Below are positions 24,747 through 34,340 of a stretch of DNA of 64,000 nucleotides, in pieces. The translations under genes were made by a program, and so were the position numbers. The DNA is from Halomonas sp. JB37 (GTDB taxonomy: Bacteria > Pseudomonadota > Gammaproteobacteria > Pseudomonadales > Halomonadaceae). Location of the stretch: positions 3,596,001 to 3,660,000 of the forward strand of contig NZ_NRGW01000001.1 of the NCBI RefSeq assembly GCF_002332255.1, in the 5' to 3' direction. The notes under the pieces are model-generated. The model did not search any database, had not been told where the DNA came from, and was given only the letters and a program-made list of their open reading frames with translations. The number at the start of each line of letters is the position of its first letter. The stretch's first letter is position 1.

Positions 24747-25820
24747 TTATTGACCATAAATGCGGTAGTCATCGTCAGCCACTTGCTGGCCGACACGCGC
24801 GACTTCATCAAGCAGGCCCTGCACGCGGGTCTCGTCCATACCAAAGTCATCGACGATCCACGTTTGCCATGCCGGGCGGGCAATATCGGCCATGCGTTCA
24901 CGCTCTGAATCAGGCATTAAGTAGCATTCGACGAAGCGTTCACAGGATTCCACCCAGCTCGTTGTTGCCAGCGCTCCTGACATACCGTGACTCAGCTGAA
25001 TGGCTTCGCGCGCAGAGCTAATCAGCACCTGCTGGTAGTCTTCAGGCAACGACTGATACCAGGACTCGCTGACGACCCACGGGGCGCTGTTATACACATG
25101 CCCGGTAAGCGTGGTGTAGTCGGTGACGGCATCAAAGTTAAACGTGGTGTTGAGCACCGGCGCATTGAACTGGCCATCGGCAAGACCGGTTTCCAGCGCA
25201 GTGATCAGCTCGCCCCAAGGCAGTGGCGTTGCAGAGGCGCCTAGCGAGCGCATAATCGCGACGTGGGCGGGGTTTTCTTCGGTGCGAATATTCAGCCCTT
25301 CTAAATCTTCGACGGTCTTAATCAAGTGCACGTTATTGGTAAAGGCGACGAAACCACCACCGTCATCAAAGGTGCCCAGGTAACGCATATTGGCCGCTTC
25401 AATCGTGCCGGACATAAAGTCAGCGAACCACTCGCTGTCAAAAAAGGTCCATGCTTGGCGCCAGTTAGTAAACAGGAACGGCGCCGTGACCATTTGATAG
25501 TCTTCGTAAAATGATGACATCGCGCCTGCGGTAATAATCGTCGACTGCAGTGTGCGCCCGCCCTGCACTTCCGAACCGTTCTCAACTTCTGAACCTAGCT
25601 GACCGCCGCCGAAGATATTGACCTCAAGGTCGCCGTCGGTACGTGCTTCCACCAGGTTTTTAAAATGCATCAGTGCCGGATAGATTTCGTTGTTACTCAT
25701 ATCTTCCGGAATCTGAGTGGCAATCACCATTTCATAGGACTGCGCTTGGGCATTGACGCTGGCAATGGCCAAGGGCAGTGCTGCCAGGGCGGCAATTAGT
25801 AAGGATTGATTCGTTTTCAT
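24747..25820 (-). CDS. dctP: TRAP transporter substrate-binding protein (DctP type)
   Basis: 357 residues with a signal peptide (MKTNQSLLIAALAALPLAIA, cleavage near NAQA). The mature part shows the DctP family pattern: FKNLVEARTDGDLEVNIFGG, the ligand-gripping arginine region LEGLNIRTEENPAHVAIMRS, and ATPLPWGELITALETGLADG. It captures the substrate in the periplasm for DctQM. The nearby ornithine-cyclodeaminase-like and RidA genes suggest an amino- or imino-acid-like ligand, but this is inference. Confidence 0.92.
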   Translation of the reverse strand: MKTNQSLLIAALAALPLAIASVNAQAQSYEMVIATQIPEDMSNNEIYPALMHFKNLVEARTDGDLEVNIFGGGQLGSEVENGSEVQGGRTLQSTIITAGAMSSFYEDYQMVTAPFLFTNWRQAWTFFDSEWFADFMSGTIEAANMRYLGTFDDGGGFVAFTNNVHLIKTVEDLEGLNIRTEENPAHVAIMRSLGASATPLPWGELITALETGLADGQFNAPVLNTTFNFDAVTDYTTLTGHVYNSAPWVVSESWYQSLPEDYQQVLISSAREAIQLSHGMSGALATTSWVESCERFVECYLMPDSERERMADIARPAWQTWIVDDFGMDETRVQGLLDEVARVGQQVADDDYRIYGQ

Positions 25821-25874
25821 AACACACCTCGTTTTGGTTATTAGTCGGTCTTCGTTATGACTGGCGTTGTGACG

Positions 25875-25887
25875 TAACAGGCTGTTA
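25875..25887. promoter_or_regulatory. Inverted repeat upstream of dctP, possible operator
   Basis: TAACAG and CTGTTA (perfect half-sites around one base) lie 55 bp upstream of the dctP start. The position suits a repressor or activator site for the TRAP/deacetylase transcription unit. Confidence 0.35.
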
Positions 25888-25937
25888 TATCTAGCGTCTT
25901 ATTATCAGCATCAGCCCGTTACGTTATTTATGCAGCG

Positions 25938-26873
25938 TTATTCGGGCAGTGATTCCCATACCTCAATAGCCGCAGCTAAATCTTCAAGTGAGGCACCCAC
26001 CGATTTGAATAACGTGATGGCGGCCTGATCAGAGCGTCCCGGCTTTGTGCCGGACAGCACTTCGGCAAGTTCAGCCTTAATATCGTTAAAGCGAAAAGCG
26101 CCTTCTTCTATCGCTTGAAGGATATCGCCCGCCTCGCCTTTAGCACCGGCATAGGTATCCACAAATACCTGTGCACGGCGCACACACTCAGCGTCGGTTT
26201 CACGCATCTGTGGGCGAAAAGCGCCGATCAAATCAAGATGCGTCCCCGGCGTGAGCCACTCGCCTTTGATAATCGGCTGAGTCGAAAGCGTGACGCAGCT
26301 CACGATGTCAGCTTGCGCGACGGCTGAGGCCAAGTCTTCAACTACCTGTGTTTCAAAGCGCCCAGCGTATTCGTCGGCAATCGCCGCCGCCTTGCTAAGG
26401 TTGCGCCCCCAAATCATCACGCGCTTGATCGGGCGCACGCTGGTGTGGGCCTCAATCACCATGGGTGCCAGCTTGCCGGTGCCCACGACCAGCAGCGTTT
26501 CTGCCGACGCATTCGCCAGCGCTTTAACCGCCAGTGCAGACGCTGCCGCGGTACGGCGACGCGTTAGCTCGCTACCATCAATACAGGCCAACGGCTGCCC
26601 GTGTTTACCTTCGCTGAGCAGGTAAAGCCCCGAAATAGCAGGAATACCGTGATCGGCGTTTTGTGGAAACACGTTGACCATTTTAACGCCGATATAGCCC
26701 GCTGTTTCCCAAGCGGGCATGAGTAGCATCGTGGCTTCGCCGTCAGGACGGTGCATCGCATGATGATGACGGGGAGGAGACTCAATGCCCTCTACAAACG
26801 TCGTTTGCAGCCGCTTGATCAAGCCATCCCAGGTTAGATGGCGGGCGACCTCCTCGGCAGAGATGACCCGCAT
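25938..26873 (-). CDS. Ornithine cyclodeaminase / mu-crystallin family protein
   Basis: About 311 residues from the ATG at 26873, which follows GGAGG and lies one base after the ridA stop; a longer frame reaching 26999 overlaps ridA and is unlikely. Features: the RPDGEATMLLMPAW strand, KMVNVFPQNADHGIPAISGL, the arginine-rich SELTRRRTAAASALA and the Rossmann motif LLVVGTGKLAPMVIEA. The family includes ornithine cyclodeaminase, delta-1-pyrroline-2-carboxylate reductase and the EutC protein of ectoine use. It may reduce or deaminate a cyclic imino acid derived from the TRAP substrate. Confidence 0.87.
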   Translation of the reverse strand: MRVISAEEVARHLTWDGLIKRLQTTFVEGIESPPRHHHAMHRPDGEATMLLMPAWETAGYIGVKMVNVFPQNADHGIPAISGLYLLSEGKHGQPLACIDGSELTRRRTAAASALAVKALANASAETLLVVGTGKLAPMVIEAHTSVRPIKRVMIWGRNLSKAAAIADEYAGRFETQVVEDLASAVAQADIVSCVTLSTQPIIKGEWLTPGTHLDLIGAFRPQMRETDAECVRRAQVFVDTYAGAKGEAGDILQAIEEGAFRFNDIKAELAEVLSGTKPGRSDQAAITLFKSVGASLEDLAAAIEVWESLPE

Positions 26874-26874
26874 A

Positions 26875-27231
26875 TTAGGCCTCCGGCAGTGCGGCAATGA
26901 CCATAATTTCGACCTTCCACTCAGGCTTAGCGAGGTTCGCTTCAAGCGCGGCGCGCACGGGTGGGCGGCCGGGAACGACCCACGCATCCCACGCGGCATT
27001 CATTTGATCGAATTCAGCCATGCTGGTCACCCAGATCTGCGCTGAGATCAAGTGTTCTTTAGAAGTGCCGGCTTGAGCGAGCAGCTGGTCGATGCGCGCC
27101 AACACTTGCTCAGTCTGGCCGCGCATATCCGCAGTAGCATCGGGGGGAACCTGGCCAGCAAGGTAGACGGTGCCGTTATGAATGGCGACTTGGCTCATGC
27201 GCGCATTGCTGTCTTGGTAAGTAACGCTCAT
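26875..27231 (-). CDS. ridA: RidA family (YjgF/UK114) protein
   Basis: 118 residues. The start MSVTYQDSNARMSQVAIHNG and core GTVYLAGQVPPD, plus the C-terminal RPPVRAALEANLAKPEWKVE with its substrate-binding Arg and Glu, fit the RidA family. RidA proteins hydrolyse reactive enamine/imine intermediates released by PLP enzymes to ketoacids and ammonia. A copy next to an ornithine-cyclodeaminase-like gene and two transaminases fits a detox or catabolic role. GGAGAG precedes the start. Confidence 0.88.
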   Translation of the reverse strand: MSVTYQDSNARMSQVAIHNGTVYLAGQVPPDATADMRGQTEQVLARIDQLLAQAGTSKEHLISAQIWVTSMAEFDQMNAAWDAWVVPGRPPVRAALEANLAKPEWKVEIMVIAALPEA

Positions 27232-27377
27232 CGGGTCTCTCCGGTAAAATAAGGTCTTAAGAGACTAAAGCGCTACTGGGAAAATTACTTGCCCGACACT
27301 GCGATAGATTTGCCCGCAAGTCATGCAAACAAGACAAAACGCGGCAAGCAGTGGGGATTAACGATCAGAGGAAGGGC

Positions 27378-28145
27378 CTAACGATCTGAAGAAGGAGAAA
27401 GTTCAAAGTAGCGGCGATAGGCGCGGGAGAAACTGCCCTGATCACGAAAGCCCACTAGCATGGCGATATGCCCAAGACTCAGCGTGCTATGCCGCACTAG
27501 GTTTCGGGCATGCTCTAAACGCCTACGCTGCACGTATGCCAGCGGCGTGACGCCGGTAAGCTCACGAAAACAGCTGTGAAAATGCCCCGGACTCAAAGCG
27601 CATAAAGAAGCCAGTTGATCCACACGGACGTCATCGGCCAAGTGCTGGTCCAACCACGCATCTAAGCGCGCGAGATCCAGGCGTTCACTAATGCAGTGCT
27701 GCCCCAACTGCGCGACGGCCGTCGGCGTAGCATCCTGCAAATACATATAAAGCGCGCGCAGTAACAAGATCGCGATTTCATTTTGTAATGCAGGGCACTG
27801 TTCCAACTGGTGCGCCAAGGCGTGGGTCAGCTGATTTAGCGCCGGCGGAACGCTGAAAAAACGCGGCTTATCGAAAAGGCGCTCAATTTCGCCGCCTTGT
27901 TCGATTAGCGCCAAGTGCGCAACGGGAATATCCAACACAAGCGTACGATTGCTGCCATCGCCTTGAAATTCATGATGGCGCGAAGAGGGAATCAGGCAGC
28001 CTCGGCGGGCAGTTACCCGCTCCCCCTGCCCTTCCATCGAAAGCTCAGTCACGCCGCAGGTCGCCAGGATAAGCTGATGAAAATCGTGAGTATGAGCCAC
28101 CTGCTCTTGGGCGAGATTGCGGCTATACAGCTCAAAAAGGGCCAT
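27378..28145 (-). CDS. AraC-family transcriptional regulator
   Basis: 255 residues. The N-terminal cupin-like domain (AHTHDFHQLILATCGVTELS) probably binds the inducer. The C-terminal double helix-turn-helix is clear: VDQLASLCALSPGHFHSCFR (near 178-197), VTPLAYVQRRRLEHARNLV and SLGHIAMLVGFRDQGSFSRA (near 222-241). It lies upstream of, and on the same strand as, ridA and the TRAP genes, so it is the likely activator of that unit. The very end (YFELSPSSDR) is slightly shortened relative to many relatives, but the HTH domain is intact. Confidence 0.88.
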   Translation of the reverse strand: MALFELYSRNLAQEQVAHTHDFHQLILATCGVTELSMEGQGERVTARRGCLIPSSRHHEFQGDGSNRTLVLDIPVAHLALIEQGGEIERLFDKPRFFSVPPALNQLTHALAHQLEQCPALQNEIAILLLRALYMYLQDATPTAVAQLGQHCISERLDLARLDAWLDQHLADDVRVDQLASLCALSPGHFHSCFRELTGVTPLAYVQRRRLEHARNLVRHSTLSLGHIAMLVGFRDQGSFSRAYRRYFELSPSSDR

Positions 28146-28272
28146 GGCGAGAGTCCGTCTTTCATCGAATGCGATTCATTCACTATAAAACGGCTAGGCA
28201 GGAAAAAGCGAACAAATGCATTGTCTCAGACGAGAAAACGCAAATGGCGGGCACTAACAAATTGAAACCACT

Positions 28273-28304
28273 AAAAAGGGCCTAGCGATGAACGCTAAGC
28301 CCTT
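28273..28304 (-). terminator. Rho-independent terminator of tRNA-Leu
   Basis: On the minus strand AAGGGCTTAGCG pairs with CGCTAGGCCCTT (one T-G wobble) around TTCAT and is followed by a T-run (AAAAA at 28273-28277 on the plus strand). It sits just after the tRNA 3' end. Confidence 0.85.
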
Positions 28305-28310
28305 AGTATT

Positions 28311-28397
28311 TGGTGCCGGTAGCCAGACTCGAACTGGCACACCCGTAAAGGCGGCGGATTTTGAATCCGCTGCGTCTACCAATTCCGCCATACCGGC
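28311..28397 (-). tRNA. tRNA-Leu (anticodon CAA)
   Basis: 87 bases including an encoded CCA end. The acceptor stem pairs GCCGGTA with TACCGGC. The anticodon arm is GCGGA-TTCAAAA-TCCGC with anticodon CAA (reads UUG). A long variable arm typical of leucine tRNAs is present, and the T-arm is GCCAG-TTCGAGT-CTGGC. It lies between the accessory catabolic region and the conserved queA-sec block. Confidence 0.97.
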
Positions 28398-28408
28398 AAT
28401 GGATGCGC

Positions 28409-28436
28409 ATTATACGTAAAAATTGAGGTAGGTCAA
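28409..28436 (-). promoter_or_regulatory. Sigma-70 promoter of tRNA-Leu
   Basis: On the minus strand TTGACC (28436-28431) and TATAAT (28414-28409) are 16 bp apart. The -10 box ends about 12 bases before the mature tRNA 5' end, leaving only a very short leader. Confidence 0.8.
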
Positions 28437-28511
28437 TCGCATCGACTGACTTTATCCAGCCAAAGCGCTATCCTATGTCGCCTGTTTGATCAACGTTAAG
28501 AGTCATACGCC

Positions 28512-29543
28512 ATGCAGCGCGCGGATTTTCATTACGAGCTACCCGACGAGTTAATTGCTCGCTACCCTTCTGAGCAGCGTAGCGACTGCCGTCTGCTGTG
28601 CGTGGATGGGCAAAGCAGCGCGCTAGAGCATCGTCGTTTTCCTGATTTGCTGGCACTTCTGGAACCTGGCGACCTGCTGGTGTTCAACGATACTCGCGTG
28701 ATTCCCGCGCGCCTGCACGGCCACAAGGCAAGCGGCGGAAAAATAGAAATGCTGCTTGAACGCCCGCTGGATGCTCACCGCGGCTTGGCGCATATTCGCT
28801 CTAGTAAATCACCTAAGCCCGGAACGGAATTGATTTTTGAAGGTGATGTTCACGCTATCGTAGAAGGCCGCCGCGACGCGCTGTTCGAACTGCGATTTTT
28901 AGGCGACACGCCGATGATTGCGCTGCTTGAAAAACACGGCCATATGCCGCTGCCGCCGTATATTACCCGGAAAGATGAGATCAGCGACCGTGAGCGCTAC
29001 CAGACCGTGTACGCCCGGCGTGACGGTGCAGTAGCGGCACCCACCGCAGGGCTGCACTTTGACCAGCCGCTGCTGGACGCCCTCGCTGACAAAGGCGTTA
29101 ATCGTGCCTTTGTGACGCTGCATGTGGGCGCCGGTACGTTTCAGCCAGTGCGCGTGGATAATATCCTTGAGCATCACATGCACAGCGAGTGGATTGAAGT
29201 CTCTGAGGCTACCTGCCAACAGGTGCGTGACACCCTGGCGGCTGGCAAGCGGGTTGTGGCCGTGGGGACGACGAGCGTGCGCTGCCTGGAAAGCGCCTGC
29301 CAAAAAAGCAGCGATGGGCAGATCGCGTCGTACAGCGGCGATACCGACATTTTTATCTATCCCGGTTATCAATGGCGCTGTGTGGATGCTTTAATTACCA
29401 ACTTCCATTTGCCTGAATCCACCCTGCTGATGCTGGTCTCTTCCTTTGTAGGCTACGACACCATCATGCACGCCTATCAGCAGGCGGTGGCCGAGCGCTA
29501 TGCATTTTTTAGCTACGGCGACGCCATGCTATTGACCCGTTAG
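28512..29543 (+). CDS. queA: S-adenosylmethionine:tRNA ribosyltransferase-isomerase
   Basis: 343 residues, the usual QueA length. It begins [20 protein letters not shown] and contains [30 protein letters not shown] and [15 protein letters not shown], all hallmark QueA segments. The enzyme transfers and isomerises the ribosyl part of SAM onto 7-aminomethyl-7-deazaguanine in tRNA, the penultimate step of queuosine synthesis. tgt follows, encoding the preceding pathway step, then the Sec genes, as in many gammaproteobacteria. Confidence 0.97.
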   Translation: MQRADFHYELPDELIARYPSEQRSDCRLLCVDGQSSALEHRRFPDLLALLEPGDLLVFNDTRVIPARLHGHKASGGKIEMLLERPLDAHRGLAHIRSSKSPKPGTELIFEGDVHAIVEGRRDALFELRFLGDTPMIALLEKHGHMPLPPYITRKDEISDRERYQTVYARRDGAVAAPTAGLHFDQPLLDALADKGVNRAFVTLHVGAGTFQPVRVDNILEHHMHSEWIEVSEATCQQVRDTLAAGKRVVAVGTTSVRCLESACQKSSDGQIASYSGDTDIFIYPGYQWRCVDALITNFHLPESTLLMLVSSFVGYDTIMHAYQQAVAERYAFFSYGDAMLLTR

Positions 29544-29592
29544 TAATTGCTTTATCAACCTTGCACAAGCCGCGCCAAACGAACGAGATTAA

Positions 29593-30738
<1,146 letters not shown>

Positions 30739-30755
30739 ATTTAACGAATTAATCG

Positions 30756-30778
30756 CCACGTGCCTTGGCGCGTGGTTT
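30756..30778 (+). terminator. Possible terminator hairpin after tgt
   Basis: CCACGTGCC (30756-30764) can pair with GGCGCGTGG (30767-30775), with one wobble pair and a very tight loop, followed by TTT. The T-run is short, so termination may be weak. Confidence 0.4.
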
Positions 30779-30794
30779 AAACTGTTTGGCTATA

Positions 30795-30882
30795 TTTTTC
30801 TAAACCATGTTTTTTAGACCCATGTTTTCTAAACCTAAGCTTTTCTAAACCTAAGCTTTTAAACCACGCTTTTCTAACTCAG
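30795..30882 (+). repeat. Short tandem repeats in the yajC leader
   Basis: Six imperfect units follow each other: two of 15 bp ending ATG (30795-30809, 30810-30824), two identical 16-bp units TTTTCTAAACCTAAGC (30825-30856), and two degenerate 13-bp units (30857-30869, 30870-30882). The last ends just before the AGGAG ribosome-binding site of yajC. The array is probably slippage-prone and lies in the untranslated leader. Confidence 0.8.
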
Positions 30883-30894
30883 GAGTTCTCTGCA

Positions 30895-31221
30895 ATGCTG
30901 GATTTCTTCATCTCACCAGCCCATGCCCAAGAAGCCGCCGGTGGCGGTGGTATTGCGCAAATCGTCATGCTGGTCGGCTTCGTACTGATTTTCTACTTCC
31001 TGCTGTGGCGCCCGCAAGCCAAACGTGCCAAGCAGCACAAGCAGCTGGTCACTAATTTGGACAAAGGTGATGAAATTGTCATCGGCGGCGGATTGGTGGG
31101 TCGTATCTCTAAAGTGAGCGACGAATTCCTGACCATCGAGATCTCTGAAGGCACCGAAGTTAACGTGCAGAAAAATGCCGTTGCTGCCGTACTGCCTAAA
31201 GGCACTATCAAGTCCATCTAA
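30895..31221 (+). CDS. yajC: Preprotein translocase subunit YajC
   Basis: 108 residues. One membrane helix (IVMLVGFVLIFYFLLWRP, near 22-40) is followed by the conserved RPQAKRAKQHKQLVTNLDKG and a small cytoplasmic domain with GDEIVIGGGLVGRISKVSD. The N-terminal MLDFFISPAHAQ is typical. YajC joins SecDF to assist protein export. AGGAG precedes the start at the expected distance. Directly followed by secD and secF. Confidence 0.95.
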   Translation: MLDFFISPAHAQEAAGGGGIAQIVMLVGFVLIFYFLLWRPQAKRAKQHKQLVTNLDKGDEIVIGGGLVGRISKVSDEFLTIEISEGTEVNVQKNAVAAVLPKGTIKSI

Positions 31222-31353
31222 TGCTTTCAACACCCCTGCCGACACAGTGCCAGCCACCCCGGCAGGGGTGACATGGTATGAATGATGGTGAACTTTGCTG
31301 TGCACGGCATGTCTGTGCACAGCATTCCGTTTGTAATTGAAGGCAGGGCTTGC

Positions 31354-33207
31354 ATGCTCAACCGTTACCCCCTGTGGAAGTATCTGCTGATACTCGTCGT
31401 CCTGGCGGTCGGCCTTATCTACTCGCTTCCCAATCTATTCCCCGAAGATCCCGCCGTCCAAATCAGCAGCGCCCAAGGCGACTCGCTGGACGAACGTCAG
31501 ATTAACCTTGTTGAAGCCGCGTTAACTGAAAGCGACATTGACATCAAGGCGATCGAAGAAGAAAACGGGCAGTGGCTCATTCGTCTACGCCATGACGATG
31601 ACCAGCTCAACGCTCGCGATATTGCCACTGACGTACTCGGCAGTGATGCCACCGTGGCATTAAATCTCGCTGAAGCGACCCCGAGCTGGCTGCAGTCATT
31701 TTCTGCTTCGCCTATGACGCTAGGCCTGGATCTACGTGGCGGCGTGCACTTCTTGCTTGAAGTGGACATGGAGGCTGCACTAACCCAGCGCCTTGAAGTC
31801 AACGCCAGCGCCATGCGCGAGCTGCTGCGCAGTGAGCGTATCCGCTACCGCAATACCGACGTAGAAGATCGCTCACTCTCGATCGACTTTGCCAGCGCTG
31901 AAGACCGTGATACGGCACGCCGACTGATCACTCGCGACTTTCCTGACTTTGAGTATTCCAATGCAGGCGATGGCCGCGCATCTAGCCTAGTCATGACATT
32001 AAGCGATCAATCTGTCAGCAGCATCCAGGACTACGCGATTAACCAGAACTTGACCACCTTGCGCAATCGGGTCAACGAACTGGGCGTTGCGGAGCCTATG
32101 GTACAGCGCCAAGGCCCCAATCAAATTGTGGTTGAACTGCCTGGCGTTCAGGATACCGTTGCTGCGAAACGCATTGTCGGTGCAACCGCCAACCTAGAGT
32201 TTCGCTTAGAGGCGCGTAACGACACGCCGGTTAACGAAACAGAAACGCTGACGTTTCGGAATGATTCAGCACGCAGCGCTGAGCTAATGCGTGATGTCAT
32301 CATTACTGGTGACAGTGTTTCCAGCGCTAGCAACAGCTTTGATGAAAATGGCCGCCCCCAGGTCAACATCAACCTAGACGGCACCGGCGGCACGCTGATG
32401 AACCGCGCCACGCGCACCAACATTGGTCGCAATATGGCGGTGCTGTTCATTGAGCATAAAAGCGAAGATACCGTGGTGGTCGACCCGGAAACGGGCGAAG
32501 AAACGCTTGAGCGCGAGCCTTACGTTGAGCGCGGCCTGATTAGCTTAGCCACGATTCAAAGCGCGCTAGGCAACAGCTTTCGTATCACCGGCTTAGACTC
32601 ACCAACGGAAGCTTCCGAGCTTGCGCTGCTGTTGCGTTCTGGCTCGCTAGCAGCACCCATCTACTTTGTGCAAGAGCGCACGATTGGACCAAGCCTGGGC
32701 GCTGAAAACATTGAGCGAGGCCTGCTGTCGGTTCAGATCGGCCTGCTGCTGATCGTGATCTTTATGCTGGTACGCTACAAAGTCTTTGGCGTGTTCGCCA
32801 ACATTGCCCTGGCGCTGAACTTAACGCTGCTGGTTGCGGTAATGTCGATGCTGGGCGCGACGCTGACACTGCCAGGCATTGCCGGCATAGTGTTGACGCT
32901 GGGCATGGCGGTGGATGCCAACGTGCTAATTTTTGAGCGAATACGTGAAGAGCTGCGTAACGGCTTATCGGTTCAGCAGGCGATTCAAGCAGGCTATGAA
33001 CGCGCGTTTACCTCGATCGTGGACGCCAACATCACCACGCTGCTTGTGGCTATCATCCTATTTTCGATTGGCTCCGGCCCGGTTAAAGGATTTGCGGTCA
33101 CGCTTTCTATCGGTATTTTGACATCGCTGTTCACCGCGCTAATGGTGACTCGCGCCATGGTCAACCTGGCTTATGGCAGCAAACCCGTCAAAAAGCTGTG
33201 GATTTGA
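31354..33207 (+). CDS. secD: Protein translocase subunit SecD
   Basis: About 617 residues from the ATG at 31354 (MLNRYPLWKYLLILVV), matching the usual SecD length; an upstream in-frame start at 31282 would add 24 unlikely residues. It has an N-terminal helix, a large periplasmic domain with the LGLDLRGGVHFLLEVD motif, and five C-terminal helices with GMAVDANVLIFERIREEL. SecDF uses the proton motive force to pull proteins through SecYEG. Confidence 0.97.
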   Translation: MLNRYPLWKYLLILVVLAVGLIYSLPNLFPEDPAVQISSAQGDSLDERQINLVEAALTESDIDIKAIEEENGQWLIRLRHDDDQLNARDIATDVLGSDATVALNLAEATPSWLQSFSASPMTLGLDLRGGVHFLLEVDMEAALTQRLEVNASAMRELLRSERIRYRNTDVEDRSLSIDFASAEDRDTARRLITRDFPDFEYSNAGDGRASSLVMTLSDQSVSSIQDYAINQNLTTLRNRVNELGVAEPMVQRQGPNQIVVELPGVQDTVAAKRIVGATANLEFRLEARNDTPVNETETLTFRNDSARSAELMRDVIITGDSVSSASNSFDENGRPQVNINLDGTGGTLMNRATRTNIGRNMAVLFIEHKSEDTVVVDPETGEETLEREPYVERGLISLATIQSALGNSFRITGLDSPTEASELALLLRSGSLAAPIYFVQERTIGPSLGAENIERGLLSVQIGLLLIVIFMLVRYKVFGVFANIALALNLTLLVAVMSMLGATLTLPGIAGIVLTLGMAVDANVLIFERIREELRNGLSVQQAIQAGYERAFTSIVDANITTLLVAIILFSIGSGPVKGFAVTLSIGILTSLFTALMVTRAMVNLAYGSKPVKKLWI

Positions 33208-33256
33208 AAAGCATGGATTTAATTCGTGTGCTTAGCCCAGAACTTAAGAGGTGGTA

Positions 33257-34183
33257 ATGAAACCCCTATCACACCTGCGAATCGACTTTATGGGACGGCG
33301 CAACATCGCGTTTGCCGTTTCCGCCCTGCTATTAATTGTGTCGATTGGCGCCATCCTATTCCAGCAGCTCAACCTGGGATTGGACTTTACCGGCGGCACG
33401 CTGATTGAGGTGCGCTACGGCGCAGCGCCCTCACTCGATGCAATTCGCGTGCTGCTCGAACAAAGCGGCTTTCAAGATGTTTCCGTGCAGACGTTTGGCG
33501 GATCGACAGAAATTTTGATTCGCCTACAGCAAGCGTTTGACGCTGACGTAGGTGCCGAAGTCGTTAACCTACTGCGAGCGAGTGGCGATAGCGTGAACCT
33601 TGTTCGCGCTGAATTCGTTGGCTCACAGGTAGGCGACCAGCTACGCGACCAAAGCGGCCTAGGCCTACTGGTAGCGCTGGGCGTCGTCATGGTCTACGTG
33701 GCGCTGCGCTTTCAGTATAAGTTTGCGATTGGCGCTTTGCTGGCCCTACTACACGATGTCGTGATCGTAGTGGGCGTTTTTGCCCTCTTTCAGCTCGAGT
33801 TCGACCTTACCGTACTGGCGGCCATTTTGGCGGTGATCGGTTACTCGCTGAACGACACGATCGTGGTTTATGACCGCATTCGCGAGATGATCCGAACCTC
33901 TCGAATCGATGATATGCCGCAGATCTTTAACGAAGCGATTAACGCCACGCTTTCCCGCACACTGGCAACATCGGGCACCACCATTTTGGTACTGCTCGCT
34001 CTGCTGCTACTGGGCGGGGATATGATCGAAAACTTTGCCATCGCGCTGCTGGTTGGCATCGGGGTTGGCACGTTCTCTTCTATCTACATTGCCGCGGCGC
34101 TACTGCTACCGTTGAAGCTGTCACGAGAAGACCTGATACCGACCAAAAAAGAGACCGACGAAGAAGAGGAAGAGCTGCCTTAA
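33257..34183 (+). CDS. secF: Protein translocase subunit SecF
   Basis: 308 residues. The start is the ATG at 33257, which has AGAGGTGG upstream; a GTG at 33251 falls too close to it. It contains LGLDFTGGTLIEVRYG, six membrane helices, and GYSLNDTIVVYDRIREMI, the SecF version of the proton-relay helix. The tail is acidic (KKETDEEEEELP). A strong terminator follows, ending the queA-tgt-yajC-secD-secF block. Confidence 0.97.
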   Translation: MKPLSHLRIDFMGRRNIAFAVSALLLIVSIGAILFQQLNLGLDFTGGTLIEVRYGAAPSLDAIRVLLEQSGFQDVSVQTFGGSTEILIRLQQAFDADVGAEVVNLLRASGDSVNLVRAEFVGSQVGDQLRDQSGLGLLVALGVVMVYVALRFQYKFAIGALLALLHDVVIVVGVFALFQLEFDLTVLAAILAVIGYSLNDTIVVYDRIREMIRTSRIDDMPQIFNEAINATLSRTLATSGTTILVLLALLLLGGDMIENFAIALLVGIGVGTFSSIYIAAALLLPLKLSREDLIPTKKETDEEEEELP

Positions 34184-34220
34184 CGGCACCCTTTCTTAAC
34201 TGAGTATCTCGAGCCTACAA

Positions 34221-34257
34221 AAAGGCCCCTGCTGGTTTCCCAGCAGGGGCCTTTTTT
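34221..34257 (+). terminator. Strong Rho-independent terminator after secF
   Basis: AAAGGCCCCTGCTGG pairs with CCAGCAGGGGCCTTT around TTTC, followed by T6. It also carries A-rich sequence on the other side, so it may work for the convergent suhB gene too. Confidence 0.93.
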
Positions 34258-34287
34258 ATTCGATGCACTGACATGATTCGCAGCGCC

Positions 34288-34323
34288 TAACTTATTCGAA
34301 GTGCTTAACTTATTCGAAGTGCT
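34288..34323. repeat. 18-bp tandem duplication between secF and suhB
   Basis: TAACTTATTCGAAGTGCT occurs twice in a row (34288-34305, 34306-34323), with a degenerate partial copy before it. It lies between the terminator and the suhB stop codon. Probably a neutral slippage product. Confidence 0.8.
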
Positions 34324-34340
34324 TAGCTGGGCAGTGCGCT

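Noticed and set aside
26873-26999. N-terminal extension of the ornithine-cyclodeaminase-like protein
   Set aside because: It overlaps ridA out of frame, and the ATG at 26873 has a GGAGG site and matches the family start.
30795-30882. Possible CRISPR array
   Set aside because: Units are contiguous 13-16-bp repeats with no unique spacers and no cas genes; a simple tandem repeat in a leader.
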